The notes: a model not told the origin generated them from the letters alone. Shown: positions 17,607-27,244, counted from the stretch's first letter. The stretch: DNA of 64,000 nt from JAITMY01 sp031549685 (GCA_031549685.1 JAVBPG010000022.1:19090-83089), one strand, 5' to 3'. Translations and numbers: made by a program.

Positions 17607-18678
17607 TCACAGCTCTCCCTCCCGTTTGCTTTGGCGCAAGTTCTGCCGTAACAGGCAGGCCCTGGCAGGCTTGCTTTTTATTGTGCTCCTTTCGCTCTGC
17701 GCCGTGCTCGGCTACCTCATTACCCCCGACAGCGCGCCCTACGCCAACTCGCAGCAGCTGAGCATTGCCGCCAAGCCGCCGCTGTTTAAGGTGCAAATGC
17801 TGCGCCTGCGCAAAACGGTGGAGGCGGAGCGCGTCAGCTTTTTTCATAAAATGCTGTACGGGCAGGAGGCGCCTTACGCTGAAATTCCCATTTCAAGCAT
17901 TCGCTACGAGGGCGATAAAATTTTTGTAACCGAATACTGCGAGCCCTGCGCCGGCACGGAGCCCGAGCGTGTTTTTGACAGGAGCGAAGCGCCGGGGCTG
18001 AGCCAAAAAACCTTCCTTCTGGGCACCGACCGCTTTGGCCGCGACCTGCTGAGCCGGCTCATTATCGGGGCGCGCGTATCGCTGGCGGTGGGCGCCATTG
18101 CGGTGCTCATTGCGCTGCTGGTGGGCATTACGCTCGGCGCGCTGGCGGGCTACTTCGGCGGCAAAGTCGATGCGCTTATCATGTGGTTTACCAACGTTAC
18201 GTGGAGCGTCCCCACGCTGCTCATGGTCATTGCCATTACCATGGCGCTGGGCAAGGGCTTCTGGCAGGTGTTTGTGGCCGTTGGGCTTACCATGTGGGTT
18301 GACATTGCCCGCATGGTGCGCGGACAGGTGCTGAGCATTAAGCAAAAGGAGTTTGTGGAGGCCGCCAAGGCGCTGGGCTACTCGCACGGACGCATAATTT
18401 TCCGCCACATTTTGCCCAACATCGTCAGCCCCATCATTGTGGTAACGGCGTCCAACTTTGCCTCGGCCATCCTGGTCGAGGCGGGGCTCAACTTTCTGGG
18501 CATCGGTGCGCAACCTCCCACGCCGTCGTGGGGCAGCATGATCAAAGACCACTACGCCTACATCATGCTCGACGCGGCGCACCTGGCCATCGTGCCGGGC
18601 GTGGCCATTGTGCTCACGGTGCTGGCGTTTACCTTTGTGGGCAACGGGCTGCGCGGGGCGGCGGACAGCAGGGAGTAA
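17599..18678 (+). CDS. Peptide/nickel-type ABC transporter permease (DppC/OppC family)
   Basis: Inner-membrane permease of a peptide-type ABC importer, 359 aa. An OppC-like N-terminal helix (about 22-42) is followed by a long extracytoplasmic insertion (about 43-150), then five membrane segments of the BPD_transp_1 domain. The ATPase-contact EAA loop reads EAAKALGYSHGRIIFRHILP, and LGTDRFGRDLLSRLI is typical of DppC. The only suitable start is TTG at 17599, in a degenerate repeat. No partner permease, ATPase or binding protein is adjacent, so it is an orphan here. Confidence 0.88.
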   Translation: MNSHSSPSRLLWRKFCRNRQALAGLLFIVLLSLCAVLGYLITPDSAPYANSQQLSIAAKPPLFKVQMLRLRKTVEAERVSFFHKMLYGQEAPYAEIPISSIRYEGDKIFVTEYCEPCAGTEPERVFDRSEAPGLSQKTFLLGTDRFGRDLLSRLIIGARVSLAVGAIAVLIALLVGITLGALAGYFGGKVDALIMWFTNVTWSVPTLLMVIAITMALGKGFWQVFVAVGLTMWVDIARMVRGQVLSIKQKEFVEAAKALGYSHGRIIFRHILPNIVSPIIVVTASNFASAILVEAGLNFLGIGAQPPTPSWGSMIKDHYAYIMLDAAHLAIVPGVAIVLTVLAFTFVGNGLRGAADSRE

Positions 18679-18688
18679 ACCGAGTAGG

Positions 18689-18745
18689 CAGTGGCAGTAA
18701 GCAGTAAATCAAATAGGCGGTTGGCGGTAGCTGTTGGCAGTAAAC
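18689..18745. repeat. Start-proximal degenerate repeat before the TonB receptor gene
   Basis: Imperfect units of GGCAGTAAGCAGTAAA and GTTGGCAGTAAAC lie in the spacer between the permease and TonB receptor genes. Confidence 0.4.
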
Positions 18746-18765
18746 ACAAGGGATAGTTAAACAGA

Positions 18766-20817
18766 ATGCGCTATGTTACATACATAATTTTAATTACCGC
18801 AACCATTATTTCTGCTACCCATGCCTACGCTCAACGCGATAGCATTGCCCAAGGTTATGCAATAGATGAGGTAAACGTTAAGGGGCAAAGTACCAAGCCT
18901 GTGTTTAGTGGATTGCAGGAGGGCACGGTGCTGCTCAATCCAACCACGCTTAGCTCGCTGCCGGCCATGCTGGGTACCACCGACTTGCTCAAATTGCTGG
19001 AGCTTACCCCAAGCGTACAAAACGCGGGCGATGCCAATACCGACCTCTACATTCGCGGAGGCGAAGCCGGACAGAATCTTTTGCTTTACAACTACGTTCC
19101 CCTGTATAGCCCCGGCCATCTGGCGGGATTCTTTCCCCTCTTTAATGCCGACCACATAGCCTCGCTGGAGCTCAGCAAATCGGGTATTGACGCGCAGTAC
19201 GGCGGGCGGTTAAGCTCGGTGGTAGATGTGCAAACCAAGTCCGTGCTGCCCGATAAAATAGCGCTTGCCGGAAACGTGGGGCTGTTGGCCTCGCAGGCAA
19301 CGCTGGCGGCGCCCCTGGGCAAAAAGTTCGGGCTGTACCTTTCGGGGCGAAAAACCTACATCAACTCCATCATAATGCCGTTCATTAGCACCATAGATCC
19401 AAAGAACAGCATTGACAACGCCGGGTATGACTTTTATGACGCCAATATTACCTTGGTGGGCAAGCTGTCGGAGAGGAATAGGATTAAGGCCGATGCATTT
19501 TTTGGAAAAGATAAGCTTAGCCTGTCCGAAGAGGATATTTACATTAACGGCGGGCTTGACTGGAGCAACGCCGCCTTCTCGCTGCAGTGGGATACCAAAG
19601 CAGTCCGCTGCGATTTCTCGCAGCTGGCGTACAGCAGCAACTACAACAACGACCTGGATATTAATCAGGTGGAAATGGATATTGGGCTAACATCGAACAT
19701 CCGGGATGTGGGCTACAAGAGCAGCCTGAACTTTAGCCTTGGCGGTGTAGCGCTTGAGTCAGGGGTGCAGTATGCCTTTCACAATATTCAACCGCAAACT
19801 TTTAGCGTGGCAAATGATAATCAGCAGTATAACAATGGAGGTGTTTCCGGGCAGCAGGCGCACGACGCAGCCTTGTACCTTGGCGCAAGCGCCTACTTAA
19901 TGCCCCGGTTAACGCTGGACGCTGGCTTGCGCTACAACTTTTTTTACTGCGATAAATCGTTCAGCAGCCTTGACCCCCGCATGTCGCTGCGCTACAGCTT
20001 GAGCAACGATAACGTTACGCTGCGCGCAAGCTACAGCCGGCAGCACCAGTACATCAACCTGCTTACGCCATCGTCCATTGGCATTCCAACCAACTTCTGG
20101 CTGGCCTCATCGGCTAACGTGAAGCCTCAATCCGGCAACGAATTTTCGGTGGGCTACGCGCAGCGGCTGATGGATGGCGCCTTTGACCTTTCGGTAGAAG
20201 CCTACTACCGCAACATGGACAACGTAACCGAATACTTTCAGAATTTCATTACCACGCAGGACAACTCGTACGTCAGCAGCATACTCTACGGCTCGGGCCG
20301 CGCCTATGGCGTGGAGCTGATTGTGAAAAAAAATGCGGGCAAGCTGACGGGATGGATAAGCTACGCCCTGGGGCGCTCGGAGCGTAACTTTGACGGGATC
20401 AACGGAGGCAAAACCTTCCCCGCGCAGTTCGATCGCCGTCACGGCCTGTCGCTGGTGGCTACCTACACCTTCAATAAAAAGTGGGACGCTTCGGTGGTTT
20501 ACGCCTTTGCCACAGGCAATGCGTACACCCAGCCATCGTCGTGGTACTTTATTAACAGCACACCGGTAAGGGAGTATGCCAATCATAATTCCTCGCGTAT
20601 GCCCAGCTACAACCGCACGGACATCTCGGTAAACTACTGGTTTAAGAAAAATAACGGGCTGAATTTTTCCATCTACGATGTATTTATGGTGCGCAACCCC
20701 ATTTACGTATTTCTGAAGGTTGAGAAGGATGAAAAAACGGGTAAGCTCGGGGTTCAAACCAAGCCGAAAACTTTGTACACCATTGTGCCGTCCATCAGCT
20801 GGCGGTTTAAGTTTTAA
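18766..20817 (+). CDS. TonB-dependent outer-membrane receptor
   Basis: Energy-coupled outer-membrane channel, 683 aa. The signal peptide ends near residue 22 (ATHAYAQ). The plug domain spans about residues 35-160 (LRG-type motif TDLYIRGGEAGQNLLLYN), followed by a 22-strand-type barrel ending SWRFKF with a terminal aromatic. The carboxypeptidase-D-like N-terminal domain common in SusC proteins is absent. Five bases downstream starts a DUF4249 lipoprotein, a frequent partner of such receptors in Bacteroidota, so the pair probably forms an uptake complex of unknown substrate. Confidence 0.9.
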   Translation: MRYVTYIILITATIISATHAYAQRDSIAQGYAIDEVNVKGQSTKPVFSGLQEGTVLLNPTTLSSLPAMLGTTDLLKLLELTPSVQNAGDANTDLYIRGGEAGQNLLLYNYVPLYSPGHLAGFFPLFNADHIASLELSKSGIDAQYGGRLSSVVDVQTKSVLPDKIALAGNVGLLASQATLAAPLGKKFGLYLSGRKTYINSIIMPFISTIDPKNSIDNAGYDFYDANITLVGKLSERNRIKADAFFGKDKLSLSEEDIYINGGLDWSNAAFSLQWDTKAVRCDFSQLAYSSNYNNDLDINQVEMDIGLTSNIRDVGYKSSLNFSLGGVALESGVQYAFHNIQPQTFSVANDNQQYNNGGVSGQQAHDAALYLGASAYLMPRLTLDAGLRYNFFYCDKSFSSLDPRMSLRYSLSNDNVTLRASYSRQHQYINLLTPSSIGIPTNFWLASSANVKPQSGNEFSVGYAQRLMDGAFDLSVEAYYRNMDNVTEYFQNFITTQDNSYVSSILYGSGRAYGVELIVKKNAGKLTGWISYALGRSERNFDGINGGKTFPAQFDRRHGLSLVATYTFNKKWDASVVYAFATGNAYTQPSSWYFINSTPVREYANHNSSRMPSYNRTDISVNYWFKKNNGLNFSIYDVFMVRNPIYVFLKVEKDEKTGKLGVQTKPKTLYTIVPSISWRFKF

Positions 20818-20822
20818 ACGTA

Positions 20823-21677
20823 ATGCAAAGATATAAAAGCATACTACTTCTATTGGCCGTAGCGCTTGGCCTGATTGCCTGCAACAACAGGGACTCCATT
20901 GTGGCGTACGTGCCCTACGAGCCCAGGGTTGCGGTAGAGGGTTGGATTGAAAGCGGGAGGCCGGCGCAGGTCATGCTGTCGTGGTCGGCGCCGTTTGACC
21001 GCGACCTTGATTCTACCTTGCTGGACTACGCCATTCGCTCAGCCAAGGTAACGGTAAGCGATGGGGAGCAGGTGGAAACGCTGACCTTGGGTACGGATTG
21101 GAGCCACATTCCGCCCTTTGTGTACTACGGCAGCGCCATGCTTGGCCAGGCGGGAAAAAGCTATAAGCTTACGGTGCTGTACCGCAACGATACCATAACA
21201 TCGGAAACCCACATTCCGCAGCCGGTGCCGCTTAGCAGGCTTTGGTTTGCAAAGGTAAATGCGGACGATACCACAGCGTATTTGCATGTCAGCTTCCGCA
21301 ATACCTCAAGTGAATTTTACCAGCTGGCTACCATGGTGAAAAGTAAAGAGCCGATATACACGCCATGCTTGTATGGCACCCTGAGCTCCGCGCAACTTCC
21401 CCGCGATTCGCTCATCTCGCTGCAGCTGAGCAAGGGGCCAATCTTGTACCCCGAGGAAAACCTTAATACCTACTTTATGGCGGGCGATACCGTTTTTGTA
21501 AAGCTCAAAACCTTACCCAAGCATGGCTACGATTTTTGGATTAGCTGGCAGAATGAAATTATTAACGGGCAGAATCCCATTTTTCCGGCCAACACCAGCC
21601 TCAAGTCCAACATCAGCGGCGGCGTAGGCATTTGGTGCGGCTACGGAACATACACCTACGCTCTGGTAGCACCATAA
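20823..21677 (+). CDS. DUF4249 family lipoprotein
   Basis: 284-aa lipoprotein with signal ALGLIAC and lipidated Cys20. The body resembles DUF4249: an early VAVEGWIESGRPAQVMLSW strand pair, then ARVTVSDGEQVETLTL-like strands and YKLTVLYRNDTITSETHIPQ in the middle. It follows the TonB receptor gene after 5 bases and is almost certainly cotranscribed. I infer a surface-exposed binding lid for that receptor. The gene ends at a strong two-way terminator. Confidence 0.82.
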   Translation: MQRYKSILLLLAVALGLIACNNRDSIVAYVPYEPRVAVEGWIESGRPAQVMLSWSAPFDRDLDSTLLDYAIRSAKVTVSDGEQVETLTLGTDWSHIPPFVYYGSAMLGQAGKSYKLTVLYRNDTITSETHIPQPVPLSRLWFAKVNADDTTAYLHVSFRNTSSEFYQLATMVKSKEPIYTPCLYGTLSSAQLPRDSLISLQLSKGPILYPEENLNTYFMAGDTVFVKLKTLPKHGYDFWISWQNEIINGQNPIFPANTSLKSNISGGVGIWCGYGTYTYALVAP

Positions 21678-21708
21678 AAAAACGCCGAGCTACGCTCGGC
21701 GTTTTTTT
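21676..21708. terminator. Bidirectional rho-independent terminator
   Basis: A run of seven A, stem CGCCGAGC, loop TAC, stem GCTCGGCG and a run of seven T. It serves the DUF4249 gene on the plus strand and the lipoprotein gene on the minus strand, which converge here. Confidence 0.95.
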
Positions 21709-21725
21709 ATGGCTATGGCACTTGC

Positions 21726-23003
21726 CTACTGGAGCGACGTAATGAAATTTTCGAAGTTCTTTACCACGGCATCAAAGCCCTCGGAGAAGTAAACCTCGGC
21801 CTCAACCTCGGTGTTGTCGTTGAATTTAAGCACCTCAACGGTACCCCAGTAGTAGTAGGTGTGGGATATGTATTTATCCGATTGATAATCGTAGTAGCTA
21901 TACTCATCGGTAAACAGCTTTGCCTTTTGAATCAGCCTCGCTATTTTTGTTTTATCGGTAGTTGATACAAGGTAAAGCTCGTGGTACTTGTTGTACGTTT
22001 CAACATTTTGCTTGCAAACATCCCCATTCGGAATTTGTCCTTCTGTTCCTTCTGAAGGACTCGGGCTGTCGGTTTCTTCTACGAACTCCTTGTTGTATTG
22101 TGCAACATCAATAGCACCCACAATGGCTAAGCTTCCCATCAGCTCCATGGAAAGGTTGCCACCTGTTATTAAGTTCCCATCACTCTCCTGCAAAGCCTTG
22201 TCAATGTTACCGCTAACGTTGGCAGTTGCGCTAATTAAGGTGGTGGCACCTTTTACAAAGGAGGCTGTTGCTTTTTTGTCGGCTTTATTGAAAGATTGGG
22301 TCAGCTTGTAGCTGCCCATTTGCAGCGTTACGCTTGCCGTGGCCGGAACAGCCGGATCGTTATTCTGCACCTTAACGTCGCCGTTTACCTCAATGGAAGC
22401 CACCACATCGCTGCCGTAGTAAACCTTTGCGGTTAGCTGCTTGGGCAGCTCAACTCCGTCAAAAACCTGCTCCGACGAAACGCCGGTTACCTCAATCTTA
22501 CCGTTGTTGGTGGTGCTCTTGCCTACGGGGAATTCAAGCACCAATGCAGCGCTTGACGCGCTGGTGTCCCAAGCTTGCGTGGCGGCATTCCAGCTGTATT
22601 TACCGTAAAAACTGTTGATGTACATAATATCTTCTGCAGACCTGATTTTTACGTTGCGGGCTTGCACAGAAGTGGGACCAACAACGGGATCGGGCTCGTA
22701 AATAGCGGTATCATCCTTCTCTTCAAAAAATGGATTTGAAATACTCAGGCAGCCATTAAAACTCTTAAATACTTCAACAGACTTTTCCTTGCTCAGGTCA
22801 TTCATTTGAGCAATAAAAGCGTTAGCCTCCTGGGCTAATTTATCCTTTTGCTGCTCAGGTGTTAGAGAGGAGTATGGGAGTTTCTCCACATCGTCTACCG
22901 TGGGTTCATCGGGGAGGTTGTTTTCCTTGTCGTCGTTGCCGCATGACGCAAAAGCCATCATACCGCAGGCCAATAGTGCATACAAAAAATGTTTTCTTTT
23001 CAT
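21726..23003 (-). CDS. Hypothetical lipoprotein
   Basis: I do not recognise the family. The protein is about 425 aa from the ATG at 23001-23003; another ATG two codons upstream (23007-23009) would add Met-Glu. The signal MKRKHFLYALLACGMMAFAS ends at Cys (FASC), followed by an Asp/Glu/Asn-rich linker. The body alternates beta-like stretches and has no Cys pairs or recognisable catalytic motif. It is monocistronic, convergent with the DUF4249 gene, and has a -7 box 29 bases upstream. I infer only a surface or periplasmic location. Confidence 0.75.
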   Translation of the reverse strand: MKRKHFLYALLACGMMAFASCGNDDKENNLPDEPTVDDVEKLPYSSLTPEQQKDKLAQEANAFIAQMNDLSKEKSVEVFKSFNGCLSISNPFFEEKDDTAIYEPDPVVGPTSVQARNVKIRSAEDIMYINSFYGKYSWNAATQAWDTSASSAALVLEFPVGKSTTNNGKIEVTGVSSEQVFDGVELPKQLTAKVYYGSDVVASIEVNGDVKVQNNDPAVPATASVTLQMGSYKLTQSFNKADKKATASFVKGATTLISATANVSGNIDKALQESDGNLITGGNLSMELMGSLAIVGAIDVAQYNKEFVEETDSPSPSEGTEGQIPNGDVCKQNVETYNKYHELYLVSTTDKTKIARLIQKAKLFTDEYSYYDYQSDKYISHTYYYWGTVEVLKFNDNTEVEAEVYFSEGFDAVVKNFENFITSLQ

Positions 23004-23031
23004 TTCCATAAATTTTTACTAAAATTGTTTG

Positions 23032-23039
23032 CAAATATA
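23032..23039 (-). promoter_or_regulatory. Bacteroidota -7 promoter box for the lipoprotein gene
   Basis: On the minus strand it reads TATATTTG, matching TAnnTTTG, 29 bases before the preferred ATG. The -33 part is not clear. Confidence 0.5.
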
Positions 23040-23073
23040 CGTCAGCATTGGGCAAAACCTACTACCGGCGCCA

Positions 23074-23106
23074 CTTTTTAACGTTTGCAGGAATGTTATA
23101 TATTTG
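23074..23106 (+). promoter_or_regulatory. Candidate promoter for cinA
   Basis: TATATTTG at 23099-23106 has a T-run (TTTTT, 23074-23078) 20 bases upstream. The leader would be about 150 bases and contains no ORF I can support. Confidence 0.4.
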
Positions 23107-23263
23107 TTTATTATCGGATTGCTACTATTCCAAATTTAGCGCGAACAAATCTTTGATTAACTTTACCGGCGCATTGCACATTGCCGCCCATGGCCGGCTT
23201 GCATACGGCAGCATTTTGTTTCCAAAATAATTTTCAGTTCCCAACTCTCCATTCTCCATTAAA

Positions 23264-24511
23264 ATGAACTCCTCCATTCTCACCATAGGCGATGAAATTC
23301 TCATCGGGCAAATAGTGGATACCAACTCTTCTTTCATTTCTCAAACGTTGGGTAATGCAGGAGCAGTTGTAGTTGAAATGCGCTCGGTGGGCGATATAAA
23401 GAGCGAGATTGTGCGCGCGCTCGATTCGCTTTTTGCGGTAAGCGATTTGATTATTATTACCGGTGGTTTAGGCCCAACAAAAGACGACATAACCAAATAC
23501 ACGCTGGGCGAATATTTCGGCGCGGCCGGCATGCTGGTGCACGAGCCCACGCTCAGGCACGTAACCGAGTGGCTTACGGGGCGCGGCATCGGCGTTGGCC
23601 CGCTCAACGAGGCGCAGGCCTTAGTCCCCGACGTATGCGAGGTAATGATGAACAGAGTGGGCACGGCGCCCGGCATGTGGTTTGAGCGCGCCGGCAAGGT
23701 GGCCATTTCCCTGCCCGGCGTGCCCTCGGAGATGGAGTACCTTATGGTCAACGAGGTTATTCCGCGAGTAAAAAACCGCTTTAAATTAGGACATGTTTTC
23801 CACAAAAATATAGCTACTACAGGCATCCCCGAATCCAAGCTGGCCGAGGCCATAGCCGGGTGGGAGAGCGCGCTGTCGCCGCATTTGCGCCTGGCCTACC
23901 TGCCCTCGTACACGGGTGTGAAGCTGCGCCTGTCGTGCTACGCAGCCGACCAAGTTCCGAATCTCGAGAGTGATGTTCAACAAAGAATAAAGCAGCTGCA
24001 AGCGCTCATTCCGCACAGCATCGTAGGCTACGATAATGATACGCTGGAGAGTATTGTAGGTAAATTACTCAAGGCAAAAAACGCTACGCTTGCCACCGCC
24101 GAATCGTGCACCGGCGGCCGCGTGGCGGCAATGCTTACCTCGGTTCCCGGCGCCTCGACCTACTTCAAGGGAAGCGTAATTTCGTACGCCAATGAGGTAA
24201 AAATAAATTTGTTGGGCGTAAATGAAAATGATTTAAAAGTTCACGGAGCCGTGAGCCAACAAGTGGTGGAGCAAATGGCGCAGGGTGCTCGCCGTACTTT
24301 ACATACCGATTACGCCGTGGCTACTTCGGGCGTGGCCGGCCCCGATGGAGGAACGGAAGAAAAGCCTGTGGGCACGGTGTGGGTGGCCGTTTCCACGCCT
24401 CAGGGTGTTTTCTCGCAAAAGCTCAGCCTCGGCAACGACCGCGAGCGCACCATGATCCGCGCCTCGGTAAATGTGCTGAACATGCTAAGGTTGAAGTTGC
24501 TGGAGGAGTAA
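23264..24511 (+). CDS. cinA: CinA: competence/damage-inducible protein with NMN deamidase domain
   Basis: 415-aa two-domain protein of pyridine nucleotide recycling. The N-terminal MoCF-like domain (about 1-170; GDEILIGQIVDTN, ITGGLGPTKDD) belongs to the COG1058 family, with reported ADP-ribose pyrophosphatase activity. The C-terminal domain (about 260-415; TAESCTGGRVAAMLTSVPGA) is the PncC type that deamidates nicotinamide mononucleotide. Length and order are those of full CinA. It stands alone between divergent and convergent neighbours. Confidence 0.95.
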   Translation: MNSSILTIGDEILIGQIVDTNSSFISQTLGNAGAVVVEMRSVGDIKSEIVRALDSLFAVSDLIIITGGLGPTKDDITKYTLGEYFGAAGMLVHEPTLRHVTEWLTGRGIGVGPLNEAQALVPDVCEVMMNRVGTAPGMWFERAGKVAISLPGVPSEMEYLMVNEVIPRVKNRFKLGHVFHKNIATTGIPESKLAEAIAGWESALSPHLRLAYLPSYTGVKLRLSCYAADQVPNLESDVQQRIKQLQALIPHSIVGYDNDTLESIVGKLLKAKNATLATAESCTGGRVAAMLTSVPGASTYFKGSVISYANEVKINLLGVNENDLKVHGAVSQQVVEQMAQGARRTLHTDYAVATSGVAGPDGGTEEKPVGTVWVAVSTPQGVFSQKLSLGNDRERTMIRASVNVLNMLRLKLLEE

Positions 24512-24514
24512 CTT

Positions 24515-24656
24515 TGGCACACGGACGACACGGATAATACGGATGAACACGGAGTTTGTCATTGCGGGCTTGACCCGCAATCTCCTGGCAAAATCTTCGA
24601 TTGGGATATCCCCACGCCCTGCGTGGCGGGATGACAGTGAGGCTCCGTGTGCGAAT
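24515..24656. repeat. Nested repeats: REP-like element inside a CACGGAT-type element
   Basis: The outer arms are GGCACACGGACGACACGGAT at the left and GCTCCGTGTGCG at the right. Between them, at 24556-24636, is a REP-like unit opening TTGTCATTGCGGGCTTGACC and closing GCGTGGCGGGATGACA. It lies between the convergent cinA and lysA genes. Confidence 0.7.
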
Positions 24657-24662
24657 GCTGCG

Positions 24663-25814
24663 CTAAATCCTATCGGAGTAGTACGCCTTGGGTAGCGAGC
24701 GCAGGTTGTACTGTGAAGCCATTACCTCGCCGTAGGCGCCGGCGGTGCGAATGGCAAACAGGTCGCCGCGCTGCGTAGCGGGTAGCGAAATATACTTGTC
24801 GAACGTGTCGCTGCTCTCGCAAATGGGGCCTACCACATCGTACCTTTTCTTTTCGTTTGAAGTAGAAGTCAAATTCTCAATGCGGTGGTGCGCATCGTAC
24901 AGCGCCGGGCGAATGAGGTCGCTGAAACCCGCATCGACAATCACAAAATTCTTTTTTTGCAGTTCCTTTACGTACAGGCATTTTGTAATGAGCGCGCCGC
25001 ACTGCGCCACAATGGAGCGCCCCAGCTCCACGTGCAGCTGCTGTCCTGCGCGCAGCTTAATGTGCCTATTTATGGCCGCAAAATATTCGGCAAAATTAGG
25101 AATGCAATGCTCATCGGGTTGCTTGTAGTCCACGCCCAAACCGCCGCCTACGTTGATATGCTCTACCGTTACACCAATTTTTTCGAGCTGAATTTGCAGC
25201 TCGTTTACCTTGCTGCAAAGCTCTATAAATGGCTCTATCTCGGTTATCTGCGAGCCTATGTGAAAGTGAATGGAGATGAGCCTGAGGTTACTCATTTGGC
25301 TTGCCTTTAGCGCCACATCATTCAGCTGCCACAGGTTAATGCCGAACTTATTTTCGGCCGTGCCGGTGGTAATGTGCGCATGCGTATGCGCGTCCACCTC
25401 GGGGTTGATGCGCAGCGCCACGCTGGCTATTTTTCCCTTTGCCTTGGCCAGCTCGTTTATCACCTCCAGCTCCTGCTCGCTCTCGCAGTTAAAGGTAAAA
25501 ATACCGTGGTCAATTCCCAGGTTGATTTCATCGTCGCGCTTACCCACGCCGGCAAACGCAATGCTTTGCGGAGCAAATCCGCAGTCCACGGCGCGCTGCA
25601 CCTCTGCACCGCTTACGCAGTCGGCGCCGAGGCCCATGCCGCTAAGCATGCGCAGCAAAGGCTCGTTGGCGTTGGCCTTGAGCGCGTAGTGCACGTGGTA
25701 GCCGTACCTGTCGGCCTCGGCCTTTACGGCCTGCGCGGTGCGCCTGAACAGCTCCACATCGTAGTAGTAGAACGGCGTGGGGATGGAGCGGAGTTTATCG
25801 ATTTGGAAAAGCAT
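24663..25814 (-). CDS. lysA: Diaminopimelate decarboxylase
   Basis: PLP enzyme that decarboxylates meso-diaminopimelate to lysine. It is 383 aa, slightly short for the family but complete. The PLP lysine is Lys46 in HYALKANAN, the phosphate-binding glycines are in GGGLGVDY, and the intersubunit active-site Cys lies in PICESSDTFDKY. It follows lysC on the same strand after an 89-base repeat-filled spacer; together they catalyse the first and last steps of lysine synthesis. Confidence 0.95.
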   Translation of the reverse strand: MLFQIDKLRSIPTPFYYYDVELFRRTAQAVKAEADRYGYHVHYALKANANEPLLRMLSGMGLGADCVSGAEVQRAVDCGFAPQSIAFAGVGKRDDEINLGIDHGIFTFNCESEQELEVINELAKAKGKIASVALRINPEVDAHTHAHITTGTAENKFGINLWQLNDVALKASQMSNLRLISIHFHIGSQITEIEPFIELCSKVNELQIQLEKIGVTVEHINVGGGLGVDYKQPDEHCIPNFAEYFAAINRHIKLRAGQQLHVELGRSIVAQCGALITKCLYVKELQKKNFVIVDAGFSDLIRPALYDAHHRIENLTSTSNEKKRYDVVGPICESSDTFDKYISLPATQRGDLFAIRTAGAYGEVMASQYNLRSLPKAYYSDRI

Positions 25815-25819
25815 CTTTG

Positions 25820-25903
25820 ATTTACAATTTACGATTTACAATTTACGATTGAACGCTACAGCCAAGTGGCTAAATTTGTCAATTGTCAATTGTAATTTGT
25901 CAA
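25820..25903. repeat. Start-proximal degenerate repeats between lysC and lysA
   Basis: Two runs: TTTACAATTTACGA repeated twice, and TTGTCAATTGTCAATTGTAA. They fill the spacer upstream of the lysA ATG. Unit length is about 8-14 bases. Confidence 0.55.
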
Positions 25904-27214
25904 TTAAAACAGCTTATTGTTCAGCGCCTCCAGCGCCGCCTTCTTGTAGGTGCTTTCCACCAGCAGGCTCACGTTGTAGCGGCTTCCGCCGAAGGAAATC
26001 ATGCGGATGGGCATATCGCTCAGCGCGCCCAGAATCTTGGCGGTAGCGCCCTTGCTTTCCGAAATTTTGTTGCCCACAATGCTGATAATGGTCATGTCCT
26101 TGTCCACCTCCACGGTGCCGAAGTGTTTGAGCTCGGCCACAATTTTATCTAAGTTGGTGGTGTCGTCAATGCTCAGCGACACGGCCACCTCCGAGGTGGT
26201 AATCATGTCAATAGGCGTTTTGTAATCTTCAAAAATTTCGAAGATTTGGCGCAAAAAACCGTAGGCCAGCATCATGCGGCCCGATTTTACCTTAATGGCG
26301 GTAATATTATCCTTGGCGGCAACGGCCTTAATATCGCCGGCCTCCGTGGTGGAGTCAATAAGCGTACCGTAGGCCGTGGGATCCAGGGTGTTTTTTATCC
26401 ACAGCGGAATGTTGGCCTCCTGCACGGGAATAACGCAGGTGGGGTGCAGGATTTTTGCGCCGAAGTACGCCAGCTCCGAGGCCTCGTCGAACGAGAGGTG
26501 CGAAATGCTGTGCGTTTTCTCCACCATGCGCGGATCGTTGTTGTGAAAGCCGTCAATGTCCGTCCATATCTGCACGTTCTCGGCGCCGATGGCCGCCCCG
26601 ATGATGGAGGCGGAGTAGTCGCTGCCGCCGCGCTTGAGGTTGTCGATTTCGCCGGTAAAGCTGCGGCACACGTAGCCCTGCGTGATGAACAGCTTGCAGT
26701 CGGGGTACTTGGCCAGCTCGCGGCTCAGCACCTCGCGTATGAAGTACATGTCGGGCTCGTCACGCTGGTCCTTGCGCATGAAGTTAAGCGCGGGCAGCAG
26801 CACCGATTTTACGCCGGTTTCGTTCAGGTAAAGATTTTCGAGCGCGGTGCTCATCAGCTCTCCCTGCGCCAGAATCACGCGCTCCTCCTTAACCGAAAAC
26901 CCTTCGGCCGAAAAGCTCTTTATTTGGTCAAAGCGCTCCTTAATCAGCGCCGTAGCCTGCTTCTTGTAGTCGGGCGTGCAGAACAGCTCGTCGATAACCT
27001 TGGCGTATTTTTCTTCCAAATTTTTAATAGCGGTAAGCGCTTCGGCTTGCTTTTTTTGCGATAGCAGCGAGGCAATCTCCACCAGGTTGTTGGTGGTTCC
27101 GCTCATGGCCGACAGCACCACAATCTTGGGCTCGTCGTTGACAATGAGCTTGGGGAGCGCCTTCATGCGCTCGGGGCTACCTACCGAGGTGCCGCCGAAT
27201 TTCAGAACTTTCAT
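25904..27214 (-). CDS. lysC: Aspartate kinase
   Basis: Phosphorylates aspartate at the head of the lysine/threonine/methionine pathway. I start it at the ATG at 27212-27214, because MKVLKFGGTSVG is the conserved beginning of the kinase; an upstream in-frame ATG would add 22 unrelated residues. The product is 436 aa: kinase domain (about 1-285, with TDIDGFHNNDPR) then two ACT-type domains (about 300-436). This monofunctional form is usually inhibited by an end-product amino acid. It lies upstream of lysA, and a -7 box is 31 bases before the ATG. Confidence 0.93.
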   Translation of the reverse strand: MKVLKFGGTSVGSPERMKALPKLIVNDEPKIVVLSAMSGTTNNLVEIASLLSQKKQAEALTAIKNLEEKYAKVIDELFCTPDYKKQATALIKERFDQIKSFSAEGFSVKEERVILAQGELMSTALENLYLNETGVKSVLLPALNFMRKDQRDEPDMYFIREVLSRELAKYPDCKLFITQGYVCRSFTGEIDNLKRGGSDYSASIIGAAIGAENVQIWTDIDGFHNNDPRMVEKTHSISHLSFDEASELAYFGAKILHPTCVIPVQEANIPLWIKNTLDPTAYGTLIDSTTEAGDIKAVAAKDNITAIKVKSGRMMLAYGFLRQIFEIFEDYKTPIDMITTSEVAVSLSIDDTTNLDKIVAELKHFGTVEVDKDMTIISIVGNKISESKGATAKILGALSDMPIRMISFGGSRYNVSLLVESTYKKAALEALNNKLF

Positions 27215-27244
27215 GATTATTTTGAGTTTATTTTTTTCGGACTG

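Noticed and set aside
17599..18678. Complete peptide ABC importer
   Set aside because: Only one permease gene is present; no ATPase, second permease or binding protein is adjacent.
23048..23230. 60-codon ORF upstream of cinA
   Set aside because: Overlaps the candidate cinA promoter, has no signal, domain or start context, and an unremarkable composition.
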